A stretch of 64,000 nucleotides of DNA from Cryptomeria japonica (taxonomy: Eukaryota; Streptophyta; Pinopsida; Cupressales; Cupressaceae): positions 574,089,252 through 574,153,251 of the forward strand of contig NC_081405.1 in assembly GCF_030272615.1 (NCBI RefSeq), read 5' to 3'. Below are positions 1 through 10,950 of this stretch, in pieces; position 1 is the stretch's first letter, and each line of letters opens with the position of its first letter. The notes beneath the pieces were generated by a model. The model made no database searches, was not told where the DNA came from, and was given only the letters and a program-made list of their open reading frames with translations. The position numbers and the translations under genes are program-made.

Positions 1-273
1 TTGACTCAAATGCTACTGGGTGCCCATGCTGCATCAGAACACCTCCGATTGCTTCGGGGTAAGTTTGGCCTATGTTTTGAAGTAAGTCAAACTGATGTTA
101 TCAGTCTTTACTAAAAAGGGCACTCCCAGAATATAGTGCTGCCAAACTCTAAGGCAGTGCACAATGGCTATCATTTCCTTCTCATGAGAAGAATATTTGC
201 ACTCCCTATTGTTAAATTTCCTTGACTCAAATGCTACTGGGTGCCCATGCTGCATTAGAACACCTCCGATTGC
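1..273. repeat. 52-bp direct duplication at the left edge
   Basis: Bases 1-52 recur at 222-273 with a single mismatch. On the minus strand both copies encode the start of an RNase H segment (the HGHPVAFES-like stretch). The order read on the minus strand is RNase H start, about 70 codons of RNase H ending near YFKT, then the RNase H start again. This suggests a partial tandem duplication of pol that continues beyond the window, or a second overlapping copy joined there. An assembly artefact is also possible. Confidence 0.75.
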
Positions 274-1364
274 ATAATCAAAAGTGTTTATCTGAACCTC
301 AAATTATTCATTGTATCACAACAATGCAAGCATAGGTTCCACTGCGATCTTTCTCTTCAAATCCTCAAAAGCATGTTGTTGGTGATCGCCCCAGATCCAC
401 CTCTTTTCCTTCTTCAACAAGTCGGTCAAGGGTCCAACGATCCTGGAGTAGCCTGCAACAAACTTATGATAGTATTTTGCCAGTCCAAAAAAAACATCAC
501 ACCTCATGGATATTCCGAAGTGGTTCCCAATCCTGAATCGCTGCAAGATTTTCTGGATCAGGTGGGATCTGACCACATCCCACAATGTGCCCCAAGAATT
601 GGACCTCCTCCTGTGCAAAGTCACACTTCTCCCTTTTGGCAAAGAGGCTCTGTGCTCTCAGAAGGCTGAACACCTCCCTAAGGTGTTCCCTATGTTCTGC
701 AAGAGTTCAACAATACACCAAGATGTCATCCAAATATAAAACAACACATCTATCTAGAAAGGGCCTAAACACATCATTCATGAGGGTGCTAAAAGTAGCC
801 GTGCTATGCCAAAAATTCTTAAGATCCATACCTTGTTGTAATAGTCATCTTCTCTTCATCCCTCGGTGCGATGCCCATCTGGTAGTAACCTTCTCTGAGA
901 TCCAACTTAGTGAAGTACCTAGCCTCCACAAGTCGATCAAAGCTATCCCCTATCAAGGGAAGAGGGTATTTTTTCTTAATGGTCAGCTTGTTGAGCACTT
1001 GGTAGTCCACGCACAAACAAAGTGATCCATCTTCCTTTCATCGAAACAAGACTGGAGAAGGATAGGGGGAGCGAGAAGGCCACAAGTATCCTTCCTCCAT
1101 GAGCTCTGCAAGATACTTCCTCAACTCAGCCATCTTAGGTCTAGAGAGGTGATAAAGAGCTCAAGCCAGTGATCTTGCTCTTGTCTCCAACTCAATCGTG
1201 TAATCCACATGCCTCTTCGATGGCAGCGGTGCTGGTAACTTACTCGGTATAACATGTGCGAACTCCTTCAAAACATCCTCTACTACGAAAGGATTAGTTG
1301 AGCCGAACGGTTCACCTTTGTCCCATGCACCAAGTAAGGTTGCTAAGAAGAGCTCCTTAGTCAC
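1..1364 (-). pseudogene. Element A reverse transcriptase and RNase H (decayed)
   Basis: This is the polymerase part of a Ty3/gypsy polyprotein, which copies element RNA into DNA. The pre-RT linker lies at 1364-1161. The RT fingers and palm lie at 1016-819 ([19 protein letters not shown], then KLDLREGYYQ). The catalytic YLDD box is intact at 736-725. The RT end lies at 642-316 (FFGLAKYYHKFVAGYSRIVG). RNase H lies at 255-70 (FESRKFNNRE, YSSHEKEM, VKTDN). The segments fall in different frames with intervening stops, so no full protein could be made. Unlike B and C, this copy continues into a recognisable RNase H, which shows the ancestral arrangement. Confidence 0.88.
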
Positions 1365-1379
1365 CCTCCTTCCAACTCA

Positions 1380-1830
1380 CTTAGCACTCAGAGGACTCAA
1401 AATTTGAGTTGAGTCGCTTCGCCGTACCATCAGAATCATACATGACTGTGTTAGATCCAAGATCAAAACGCAACCCAAGTATGCAGCCACCACAAATGCT
1501 ATTTGTCTCAGGTAATCTTGTCCCAATATTAGATCAAATTCCTCCATTTAAATTGCCACAAGGTTGACTGGAGCCTTCCATGACCCAGTCCTCATGACAA
1601 CATTAAGGATCTCACCAGTGACCTTCCGTGCGGCAGTAGTAACCACCTTGAATCTAGTCTCAATCGGATCCATCTTGAGCCCAAGTGACTTTGCTCGGCT
1701 CACAGATATGTAATAATGTGTAGCCTCAGAATCAACCATCACCAAGACCTTCTTTCCTCCAAAGAATATCTCGATGAAGCATAAGTTGTGTCGACTTGAT
1801 GCACCTACATTCAGATTTTTCGTCTCCTAT
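1380..1830 (-). pseudogene. Element A aspartic protease with damaged active site
   Basis: The open stretch 1745-1548 encodes a retropepsin start (MVMVDS-ATHYYISVSRAKSLGL in outline), and the reading continues to about 1400 with a stop. The family active site is D-S/T-G-A. Here the codons at 1733-1722 read DSEA, so the essential glycine is now glutamate, a GGG-to-GAG type change. The protease would normally cut the Gag-Pol polyprotein. With that substitution and the surrounding stops it should be inactive. Confidence 0.8.
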
Positions 1831-1845
1831 ACAACATTCAACAAC

Positions 1846-2952
1846 TACAACATGCCCATCTCGAGTTGAACCTTCTGGTTCTTGGCCACCAACGAATTGA
1901 TACGAGTTCGCTCAGGGCACTCCCGAACCCAATGTCTAGATTGTCCACAAATAAAGCAGTTGTTATCCGCCTTCTTATCTTTCACAAGTTTGTCATTCTT
2001 CGCCTTCTTGGGAGGGTGGTTCCTAGTTGGCTTTCTCTTTTTTTGCTCATCCGCCTTCAGTTGTGGACCAGTATTTCGCTTATCTTTCTTCCAACGGAAG
2101 TTCTTACGCCGATCTGCCAAGTCAGACCATGCTCCACCAAACCCTTTGGCTACATCAGCTTATAGTCCAACAAGCCATCAGCCAAAGTAATCGCCTGAGC
2201 CAATGTTTGCACTTTCTACCATCGTATTTCGTCAGCAACCCAAGGTTGCAAATTCCTCATGAACAAGTACAACTTCTCAAAGTCGTTTATCTTGGTGCAT
2301 TCCAAGTCTAGCACTTGGAACTATTAGACATAGTCTCGAATCTTGCTAGTATGCTTCAGCTCATCAAAGCGAGCTCGAGCCACCCAATCCGAGTTGCCTG
2401 GACTGAACTGATCATGTAGAGCCACCTTCAGTTCAAGCCAATTCTTAATCAACCACACTTCTTTCCCATCTCGCTTGTCCACTAGATGTGTCCACCACCA
2501 AAGCTTCGCACTTCCCGTGAAGCATGAGGCCACCTTTTGGACTTGCGGCTCATCAAACAGATCAGGTGCGCTCGACAAGTATTCTTCTATGTATCCAAGA
2601 AGAAGTTATCCAATACTTTGTCATCACGATTGCCATGATATAATCCAATCAATGCTAATATCTTGGAACTCTGCGTTCCACCCTAGAGAAGTGTACTGTG
2701 AAGTGACTGCCCTTCTTTAAGGAACTTGATCTCATCACGGTGAAGCTCCACACTCTGATGGATCCTGTCTAGGACATCCTGTATCTGTTTGAGTCTTAAT
2801 ACAATGTTCTTGAACCGGTCCTTCCAAGCCTCCACATCAGAAATCCGCTGCTCATGATCCTAGAGCCAATGCTTGGTATGCAACCTGCGCACATCGTGCT
2901 CTTGCTATTCCTCACCTTCCTCTTGATGTCCCTCATCTAGAGGTTTTGCCAT
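1846..2952 (-). pseudogene. Element A gag (capsid and nucleocapsid), decayed
   Basis: The start codon is placed at 2952-2950 (MAKPLDEGHQEEGEE), about 22 bp after the primer-binding site. This is where B and C also start, though their N-terminal sequences differ. A charged helical N-terminus is followed by the capsid core at 2578-2324 (LTGSAKLWWWTHLV, KNWLELKVALHDQF). A lysine-rich stretch and a zinc knuckle CFICGQSRHWVREC (CX2CX4HX4C, all ligands present) lie within 2120-1845. At least two early in-frame stops look like CAG-to-TAG type changes. The product would package element RNA in virus-like particles. Confidence 0.85.
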
Positions 2953-2974
2953 CAAGTTCCTTTGCAAAGTTCTT

Positions 2975-2985
2975 CTCTGATACCA
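2975..2985 (-). other. Element A primer-binding site, tRNA-iMet type
   Basis: The minus strand reads TGGTATCAGAG, the plant initiator-methionine tRNA 3'-end complement used by many Ty3/gypsy and copia elements. It lies 2 bp inside the LTR end at 2988. Confidence 0.85.
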
Positions 2986-2987
2986 AC

Positions 2988-3965
2988 TGTCATGGACCTT
3001 ATCAATGAGATCCATGCGACACTGGAATTAGTCATCTCCGGTGCACAATGGCCTGTAGAGAACCAACCCAGACTATGCCTTCTCATACTTGATTGGATTG
3101 GAACTCAATGTCGCCTAACTCAATGTTGTGAATGTTGCCAATGTGGAATCCAAAGTATGAGAAATTAAACAACTCGGATGCAAGTTGAATGCAATACAAA
3201 ACTCAAGATGCACAAGAACACATAAAGTTGGTCGATGAACACGGATGCTTTTCAATTCTAAAAAACCAACATTACAAAACCAAAGTCCAAGCATGCTATG
3301 TTAAGAAACACTACTCGCTGCAATGTCTGAAGCTAACAAAGTGTTTAGCCAGACTTATTACAAGGAAATCACATAGATCTCATAGCTCAATCCCGAGTCC
3401 CACAAATAGACTTCTTCGACTCACCTTGCTACCTTTTGCCTAATTACACTCCACTCTGAACTTTCACTCTAATGATCTAATCTGCCTGATGATCAAATGA
3501 CTAAGGCATCCTGCCTTATATAGCCTAGGTCGCCCACGATGTATCAGATGGATGAACATTTTCCCCACTGTAGATCTTGTAATGCCTTGATCGCATGACA
3601 CACAAAAATCATGCTAGATGATCTATGTGCTCCAACGGTCGATCAACACACTAAGTAATTCAGCCCAACATAGGTCTTTCTTAAGCATGCAGTCTGCCCC
3701 ATAACGTGCGCCAAAATAGGTCCTCACCCAACTGCGACCCCCTCGATACTCGATCCATGAAATCGGCCCACCAAGTGCATAACCACTCAAGTCACAAAGC
3801 ACCTCAGTACTTGTCCCAACTCAAGTCATCCCCAAATGCATAAGTGATCCCATACGGATCCCTTAAGACCAAAATGGTACCATCCAAACTCGGCTAAGTG
3901 CTTAGGTCATTGAACACACAAAAAGACTTCATCCAAAAATGAATGCAAAGTCTGGGTCCATTACA
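2988..3965 (-). repeat. Element A 5' LTR (978 bp)
   Basis: The LTR starts TGTAATGGA and ends TCCATGACA on the minus strand, an imperfect inverted terminal pair of the usual TG...CA type. The inner end sits 2 bp from the primer site. The outer end abuts spacer F1. The matching 3' LTR is outside the window. Confidence 0.8.
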
Positions 3966-4408
3966 GGAGGTGTGTTACACAAGCATACCCCTCGTGCCCC
4001 TCTATCTCAACCGATGTTTGTGCTCAAATGGTTGGAGCGTCTGGATATAAAAAACATGCACCAACATTTGTCTTTTCTGAGGGACACGGCAAGTCTCTCG
4101 ACTTCTATGTGGGATCTCTTCGAGAATCTCTATGCAGCATCGGTATGGACTTGTCCCATAGAATAGTTTGACATTGCTAGTCACTCCAACACATCCATCT
4201 AGTTGACACATAGGTCAATCAATAGAGATCCCATCTAGCTCTTGGATTGCTTGGCAGATATGTATAGCCACGATCAAGTTCTAGAAATGAATGTCTTAGA
4301 TAGCTTTTGGGATTTTTGGAATGAAAGTAAAAAGTTGGGGCTATTGTCCCAGTTCAATGACAAATCTTTGAAAGTGTGAGAATTGGACAAATATCTTATA
4401 TAGGGGAC
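3966..4408. repeat. Spacer F1, first copy of an inter-element repeat
   Basis: This non-coding stretch lies between the outer end of LTR A and the outer end of the 3' LTR of element B. It aligns over nearly its full length with F3 (19167-19588) and over its right two thirds with F2 (9770-10081). Shared landmarks are GGATATAAAAAA, GGCAAGTCTC, ATAGAAT and AAGTTGGGGCTATT. F1 and F3 start right after an LTR end, and F1 and F2 stop right before the next LTR. Confidence 0.8.
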
Positions 4409-5178
4409 TCTCATGGGCTTTGGGAATAACCCATGCGGCACCGACGATCCTAATTGATTTGCAAGCAGAGTTGCCTCACAAAATAAGATCTTGAACTACA
4501 CCTCACCAATGCACTTATGCAGAATGCGCTCACAACAGATCAATCCCAATGCAAAATAAGATAGAGAAAAACACGGACCAAGATATGGGTGGGGTGATTT
4601 GCCCAGATTCCTTTATTAAATGCAAAAGATATAATACAAGGATAGGATGTTGTATTGAAGAATACAGATAGCCCCTTGATAGATCGACCCTTGTGAGAAA
4701 AAACTTGACACAGATTGGACTACAATTGTGCCCCTGGCTCATGAGAAAGTAGCCTCGCAAACCCACAATGCAGTAGGAGAACCAAATTCACTCCTCTTCT
4801 CCAAGTTGCACCGCCGAACTACTTCGAATGCTTCCTTGATTAAGAATGTCTGATTATATGTTTGAATGAATGAGCATAGCCTCCTTATATAGAGGATGGC
4901 CTCAGACCCATTTCTGCCTAGGTCAGGTCCTATCTAACCTAATTGCTAGGACCCAAATGCCCCATTTTGGATAATTATGAAGTCACTCTAGATAGGTTAG
5001 AACCCATCCGATAACTTCCTAGACCTAGACAATCTACTCCAACGGTTATGTTGGCATCGACCCCAAAAGTGTGCAAAATCCGATGTGAAATTAGAATAAA
5101 CCCCACCATAGGACCTATTTGTCCATGCTCAAAACAATGTAGGCCGGCCTGGCTCAACCAAAGTGCAGACCCATTACA
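4409..5178 (-). repeat. Element B 3' LTR
   Basis: It aligns with the LTRs at 9001-9769, 10082-10859 and 18403-19166. The minus-strand start is TGTAATGGGTC, next to a purine-rich tract. The other end is GCCCATGAGA, a decayed form of GCCCGTGACA. It is about 770 bp long and non-coding. Confidence 0.85.
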
Positions 5179-5190
5179 TCCTCCCCCACC
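5179..5190 (-). other. Element B polypurine tract
   Basis: The minus strand reads GGTGGGGGAGGA immediately before the LTR start TGTAATGG, the expected place for the plus-strand DNA synthesis primer. C has a slightly decayed copy at 10860-10871. Confidence 0.8.
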
Positions 5191-5263
5191 AAACTAGTGG
5201 CGGCACCCTCGACACCAGTGCAAGCCTACTCTGCACCCGGGAGGAACCATGACTAAATGCCTA

Positions 5264-6422
5264 ATTATGTGAAGAGGAACTCCTTCCATGAAGGATCTTA
5301 GACTCGCCATCATCTTCGGGTTAGACTATTTCCTCCCTTGGTATTTGTCTTTGCCAATACAACAAGTTTGTCCCTCAGTGGCTCATAAGGCATAAGCTCA
5401 TGATTATCCCATATCCAATGGTCGAAAACTTGTAAACATCTTGCCAAGATCTTAGAAGTCTTTCTGCATCTCTCCAAGTCGGACACATCTCAGCTGTCTC
5501 CTAGGTTCATCAATTCTCCATAACAAATGAACCTACGCTGGTCCCAATTCTCCAAGATTCTATCCTTGCATAGTTCATCATTGAACCCAATGAAATCTTG
5601 GAAGGTATCAACACAGACCTAAGTTGAACCATATCCAAGTTGCCTGAATGTAATGGAACTTGCATGAGGTTCCGGAGGCATGCTGGCTTGAACTGCAATG
5701 TGCGATGAAGACTCTGACTTGGCCTCATCTGCATCTTCAAGTCAAGTTGTCATAGAACCCACATTGTCATCTTCTACTTGATCCATTATTTGCAGGGTAC
5801 TTAGCCTCAAACTGGCACTTGCCCCATGTTGAAATGAATCGACCACTTCCCTACCCAAAATGATCATCACATTTTCCAAACAGACTGATTCATATTGCTC
5901 TGTTAAGTTTGGAAACCATCACCCAGACTTACTCATGAACTCATGTGAAAGCAACTCAACTAGCTTTGCAAGTCTAGTGAAAATTGTCTCGGATATAGCA
6001 TGACGCTAGTCCATCCAGTCCCACTGTCCAATGGCTTCTGAGCAGCTTGACAAAAGAGCTAAGACATTGTGATGTCCTATGGTCCAAGCCTCATCACTGT
6101 ATCCAAGTATCATCAGATCTCTCAAGGAGATTGATCCATTCTACTCCCACCTGTCAAAGATATTTTCCTCTGAGAAAATATCTACTGAGTCTGAAAGATG
6201 GTGTTCAATTATAAAGTCCACATACAAGCATTCTGAGATGCCTCTGAACCGCCTAAAATGGATGGTGGAAGTATGGGTGCTATAAGGGGAATCGCCTTCT
6301 TGTGGACCTCCAATCCATCTTGCAGTAAGCACACCATTGATGCTCGGGGTCTTAGCCTTCCAATGACTTAGAGCAAGTGTGTTACCACTGAAATTAGGTT
6401 CATCTAGAACTTCCACTTCCGT
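5264..6422 (-). pseudogene. ORFX-B: unrecognised reading frame fused in frame after RT
   Basis: I do not recognise this protein. Directly after the RT motif EEPVLTL the same frame continues for 93 more codons to a stop at 6143-6141. It then continues past that and other stops, several of them TAG or TGA replacing likely CAG or CGA codons, to about 5264. Landmarks are NFSGNTLALSHWKAK, RWIGGPQEGDS, LYVDF, SLRDLMILGY, AIGQWDWMD, DFIGFNDELCKDRILENWDQ, YGELMNLGD and MPYEPLRDKLV. The homologous frame in element C keeps most of these. The region occupies the place of RNase H plus integrase, but I see no DDE or RNase H motif, membrane segment or zinc ligands. It may be a captured host coding sequence. 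Confidence 0.7.
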
Positions 6423-7457
6423 CAAAGTTAAGACTGGCTCCTCAGTTAGCTTCTCCTTCAATGAATCAAATGTAGTCTATTGCTTCCCACCCCATTTCCA
6501 ACTTCTGTCCTTCTTCAACAAATCAGTGAGGGGACTTGCGATCTTGGAATAGCCTCCAACAAACAACCTGTAGTAGTTGGCTAGGTCGAGGAACTTCCTC
6601 ACCTCGTGACATTACGAAGTGGCTCCCAATCTCAAATAGCTTGCAACTTCTCCAGATCTAGGCGGATCTGACCATGTCCAATAATATGGCCAAGGAACAA
6701 CACTTCCTCTTGTTCAAATGCACACTTTTCCTTCTTCTCATAGAGTTCATACATCTTGAGTAGTTTTGAACACTTCCCTAAGGTGTTCTTTGTGCTCATC
6801 TAAATCTCGACTATAAACAAGTATATCATATAGATACACTACTACACACTTATCTAACAGTGGCCTTAACACATCATTCATCAAAGTATTGAATGCAGCA
6901 AGTGCATTAGTCAGTTCGAAAGGCATGACTAAGAATTCATAACTTTCATACCTAGTTGTTATAGCTGTCTTCTCTTCATCACCTAGTGCAATCTAGATTT
7001 GATAGTAGCCTTGTCTCAGGTCCAACATACTGAACACTCTTGCATACACTAAGCGGTCAAAGCTATCCGCTATGAGGGGTAGTGGGTACTTGTTCTTGAT
7101 TGTCAGCTTGTTCAACACCTTGTAGTCGACACACAACCTCAATGTCCCTTCCTTCTTGTACTGAAACAAAAGTGGAGCTGCATAAGGAGATCTGGATGGA
7201 CACAAGTAACCCACCTCAATGAGTTCTGCCAACAATTTCCTTAGCTTGGCTATCTTAGGTCCTGAGAGACAATAAGGAGCCTTGCCAGTCATTCTTGCTC
7301 CAGCTTCTAGTTTGATCTTGTGATCTACATTTCTCTGTGGTAGCAAAATAGCAAGAAGCTTGTCAGGCATGACATCCGCATACTCCAGCAAAACATCTTG
7401 GATGGATGAGGTGTTAGAGATCATGGATGACTCCCCTTCATCCCAGCCTCCAAGCAA
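6423..7457 (-). pseudogene. Element B reverse transcriptase, catalytic box altered
   Basis: The stretch 7457-6993 is open and covers the linker ([18 protein letters not shown]) and RT fingers and palm ([32 protein letters not shown]). Further segments follow to the RT end near 6423 with stops and frame changes. The catalytic box at 6836-6825 reads YLYD, where the family has YLDD, so the first of the paired aspartates is tyrosine. Element C has the identical substitution at 16100-16089. The family needs both aspartates for metal binding, so this RT should not polymerise. Confidence 0.85.
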
Positions 7458-7499
7458 TGTAACTCAGAACAGATCATCTTGATCACTCTTACAAACCTG

Positions 7500-7870
7500 C
7501 TACGCACTCAGTGCATTGAGTATTGAGTCTAATTCCTTGCACTTCACCATGGGTATCATATAAGGTCTACCCAGATCAAGTATCAAGACACAACCCATGT
7601 GCGGCACCACTACTACTGCAACAATCCTTAAGAACTCTTGTCCAAGGATGAGATCAAACTCATTCATTACGATGGCAAGCATGTCTACTATGCCCTGCCA
7701 GGATCCAATTCAGCTGACCTCCTTCCAGATCTCACCACTTACTTTCTGTGTAGGTGTTGTCACTGCCTTGAGCTGTGATGTGGTAGGTTCCATCTTCAAG
7801 CCAAGCTTCTTGGCTCGACCGACTGATATGTAATTATGGGTCACCCCTGAATCAACCATCGCCATTACTT
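7500..7870 (-). pseudogene. Element B protease
   Basis: The active-site segment VDSGVTHNYISVGRAKKLGL is open around 7853, in the same frame as the preceding gag end (8156-7710). The catalytic D-S-G is intact, with valine where alanine is usual. The C-terminal part is at 7682-7500 (FDLILGQEFLR, followed by a hydrophobic strand). The two parts are separated by stops. It is a retropepsin-like protease that would process Gag-Pol. Confidence 0.8.
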
Positions 7871-8928
7871 TCTTTCCACCAAAGTATGCCTCAACATAGC
7901 AAAGCTCATGCTTGTTGGCAACATTCCATTCTATGGAATTGTGCATCGAGTTGAGGAGTTGCAAAGTGCTCATCTCACGCATCTTCTTCTCCTTGACTAG
8001 CAGTGCATTGATCCTACAATGCTTTGGACATCTCCGCACCCAGTGATCATCTTTCACACAGATGAAACAACCCAAATCATGATCTTTCTTCTTGAAGTTG
8101 TTTCTTTCATAAGCCTTCTTAGCCTTCTTACTCTTCTGATCGCCATTCTGGTTCAAAGGGGCACCTCCATTCTTGTCATTGCGACAAAACTGCCTCTTGT
8201 AGTTCTCAAATTGGGAACCTCCAAAGCCTTTGGCTAGGTCGCCTTTGTAGTCAAGAAGTCCATCCTCAATGGTGATGGCTTCAACAAGATTTCGCCCTTT
8301 TGATGCCTCAATTCATCTTTCGCCTAGGGTTGCAAGCCTCTAGTAAAAAGGAATAGTTTCTCAAAATCATTCAACTCGTCAAAGTGGTATCAGATGTATC
8401 AATTCCAACCAAGACTTGATTGATCTCACAAGTTTACCAACACATTCATCTAGCTGATGAGTCTGCCACCAAAGTTTTGCACTCCCAGTCAAGCAAGTTG
8501 CAATCTCCTTGAACTGGGCCTCATCAGATAGTTTCGGTAAGCATGACGAGATACTCTTCCACATCCTAGGAGAAGTTATCTAGTTCCTTGTCATCACGAT
8601 CACCGTCATAGATGTTGATTTGAGTCACCTTAGAAGCCTGTCCACCTCCTTGCAACAATGAATGATAAATTTGCTAACCTTCTTTGAGGAAATAAACTTC
8701 TTCCTTCAAAGTATCAACCTGATCAGCCAGTTTAGACCACTCTTCGGCCAAGTGCTCTTCCAACCTTTCCTCCATGTTGTATTGCTCTAGTGCCTCAATT
8801 TGAGTCTCATGGTCCTGCAGCCAATCTTTGTGCTTCAGATCCTTCGGTCTCGAAGTTTCCTTAGCAACTTGACCTGCTTCCAGAGGTAGCGAAGTCTCTG
8901 TGTCGAACTGGTTGTCTGCATCACCCAT
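7871..8928 (-). pseudogene. Element B gag
   Basis: The start is placed at the first ATG after the primer site (8928). The N-terminal 84 codons are open and form a highly charged, probably coiled-coil helix (MEERLEEHLAEEWSKLADQ). Capsid sequence follows at 8564-8379 (LTGSAKLWWQTHQLDE, SIKSWLEL). The nucleocapsid zinc knuckle CFICVKDDHWVRRC (CX2CX4HX4C complete) lies in 8156-7710, preceded by lysine-rich sequence. The parts between are out of frame or stopped. Confidence 0.83.
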
Positions 8929-8987
8929 GTTTCTGCTTAGTCACCGATCTATTCACCCAGTCAAGAGTTAGACCACGTCTCAACTTG

Positions 8988-8998
8988 CTCTCATACCA
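8988..8998 (-). other. Element B primer-binding site
   Basis: The minus strand reads TGGTATGAGAG, one mismatch from the tRNA-iMet type site TGGTATCAGAG seen in A. It lies 2 bp from the LTR at 9001. Confidence 0.75.
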
Positions 8999-9000
8999 AC

Positions 9001-9769
9001 TATCACAAGCTTTGGGAATAACCCATGTGGCACCAATGATCCTGATTGATTCACAAGCAGAGTTGCCTCATGAAACAAGATCTCGGACTATACCTCAACC
9101 AATGCACCTATGCGAAATGCACTCAGAACATATCAGTCCCAATGCAAAATAAGACAAAGCAAGACATGGACCAAGATATGGGTGGGGCAAGTTGCCCAGA
9201 TTCCTTTATTATACGCAAAAGATACAATACAAGGATAGGATGATGTATTGAAGAATACACATCGCCCCCAGATAGATCGACCCTTGTCAAAAAAAACTTG
9301 ACACAGATTGGATTACAATGGAGCCCCTGGCTCATGAGAAAGTAGCCTCACAGACCCACAATGCAGTAGGAGAACCAAGCTCGCTCCTCTACTCCAAGTC
9401 ACACCCCCAAACTTCTTTGATCCTCGAATGCTTCCTTGATTCAGAATGTGTGATTGTATGTTTGAATGAATGAGCACAACCTCCTTATATAGAGGATGGC
9501 CTTGGACCCATTTCTGCATAGGTTAGGTCCTATCTGACCTAACTGCCAGGAACCAAATGCCCTATTTCAGATAATTATGGAGTCGACCTTGATAGGTCAG
9601 GACCCATCTGATAACTACCTAGTCCCAAATAATCTGTTCCAATGGTTATGTCGGCATTGGCCCCAAAAGTGTGCAAACTTCGATGGGGAATTAGAATAAA
9701 CCCCACCATAGGACCTATTCATCTGTGCTTAAAATAATGCAGGTCAGACTGACTTGACAAAAGTGCAGA
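9001..9769 (-). repeat. Element B 5' LTR (outer end eroded)
   Basis: This is homologous to 4409-5178. The inner end has become GTGATA on the minus strand (TG...CA rule broken by a transition). The outer terminal TGTAATGGGTCTGC is missing: alignment fades at GTGCAGA (about 9769), where spacer F2 begins. Confidence 0.82.
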
Positions 9770-10081
9770 ATGGTATGACATTGGTATGGATAGGCTCAGT
9801 ATGGACTCATCATGTAGAATGGTATGGCATTGGTAGTCGACCCAACACATCCTTGTCATGGCCGCATAGGCGATTCAATTTGAACCGCTATCTAGCCTTT
9901 GTGGCACTTGGTCTCCAAATGTTCCAGAAACCTAACTGCTATGTGCTAACTCTCTGTCATGAGAGCCTTAGTATAGATTTTAGGTCTTCATGGGATGGAA
10001 GTAAAAATTTCAGGCCATTGTCTGATTCTATGAGATAAACTATGGTTGTGTAAGAATCAGACAAATAACTTATATAGGTGA
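9770..10081. repeat. Spacer F2
   Basis: It is homologous to the right part of F1 and the middle of F3, with shared landmarks GTATGGACT, GGCATTGGTAGTCG and TTATATAGG. It lies between the 5' LTR of B and the 3' LTR of C. About 150 bp of the left part of F are missing compared with F1 and F3, together with the end of the adjoining LTR, which fits one deletion. Confidence 0.75.
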
Positions 10082-10859
10082 TGTCATGGGCTTTGGAAAT
10101 AACCCATGCGACACTGACGATCCTGACCAATTCACAAGAAGAGTTGCCTCATGAAACAAGATCTCGGACTACACCTCACCAATGCGCTTATGCGGAATCC
10201 ACTTAAAACAGTTCAGTGCCAATGCAAAAAATGATAAAACAACACATGGACCAAGATATGGGTGGGGCGAGTTGCCCAGATTCCTTTATTATATATGAAA
10301 TGATACAATACAAGGATAGGTTGATGTATTAAAGAATACAGCTCTCCCCCAGATAGATCGACCCTTGTCAAAACAAGCTTGACAAGGATCGAAATACAAT
10401 GGAGCCCCTGGCTCATGAGAAAGTAGCCTTACAGACCCACAAAGCAGCAAGGGAACCAAGTTTGCTCCTCTGCTCCAAGTCTCACCAATGAACTACTTCA
10501 CTCTCGAATAGTTCCTTGATTCAGATTCAGTGATTGTATGTTTGAAAGAATGAGTGCAACCTCCTTATATAGAGGATGGCCTCAAACCTATTTCTGCATA
10601 GGTCAGGTCCTATCTGACCTAACCGCGAGGACCCAAATGCCCTATTTTTGGACAATTATGAAGTCAGCCTACATAGGTCAGGACCTATCCGATAACTGCC
10701 TGGACCCAAATAATCCACTCCAACGGTTATGTCATCGTCGGCCCCAAAAGTGTGCAAAATCCAATGTGGAATTTAAATAAATCCCACCATGGGACCTATT
10801 TGTTCGTGGTCAAAACAATGCAGGTCGCCGTGACTCGACCAAAGTCTAGAACCATTACA
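10082..10859 (-). repeat. Element C 3' LTR
   Basis: It aligns with the other LTRs of the B/C subfamily. The plus-strand start is TGTCATGGGC and the end is CATTACA. It is flanked on its left by the end of spacer F2. Confidence 0.85.
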
Positions 10860-10871
10860 TCCTACCCCATC
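10860..10871 (-). other. Element C polypurine tract
   Basis: The minus strand reads GATGGGGTAGGA just before the LTR. It corresponds to GGTGGGGGAGGA in B with two changes. Confidence 0.7.
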
Positions 10872-10950
10872 AAACTAGTGGCGGCGACCTAGATGCTAGT
10901 GGAAGCCTTCTCTACACCTAAGAGGAACCACGATTGAATGCCTAACTTTG

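Larger units (their letters stand above)
1..3965 (-). mobile_element. Element A: Ty3/gypsy LTR retrotransposon, left-truncated by the window
   Basis: Read on the minus strand, the parts follow the Ty3/gypsy order: 5' LTR (3965 to 2988), tRNA-iMet-type primer site, gag with a zinc knuckle, aspartic protease, reverse transcriptase and RNase H. Integrase and the 3' LTR would lie left of base 1. Every gene has stops and frameshifts, so the copy is dead. The coding parts resemble those of elements B and C, but the LTR is longer (978 bp against about 770 bp) and aligns only weakly. A is therefore a relative, not the same subfamily. Confidence 0.9.
4409..9769 (-). mobile_element. Element B: Ty3/gypsy-derived element lacking RNase H and integrase
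   Basis: On the minus strand it runs 5' LTR (9769-9001), primer site, gag, protease, RT, an unrecognised reading frame (ORFX), polypurine tract, 3' LTR (5178-4409). It is about 5.4 kb, short for an autonomous gypsy element. After RT the sequence leaves the family pattern at about 6422, and no RNase H or integrase motif follows. It matches element C throughout. It was probably non-autonomous, depending on proteins from relatives, and all frames are now broken. Confidence 0.85.

Noticed and set aside
373-1025. Plus-strand reading frames of 77-146 codons over the left element
   Set aside because: They are antisense to clear RT sequence on the minus strand and have no protein motif of their own.
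3966-4408. Treating spacer F as part of a longer LTR
   Set aside because: The primer sites and polypurine tracts sit at the inner LTR ends, and the outer ends have proper TGTAATGG/TGTCA tips, so F lies outside the LTRs.
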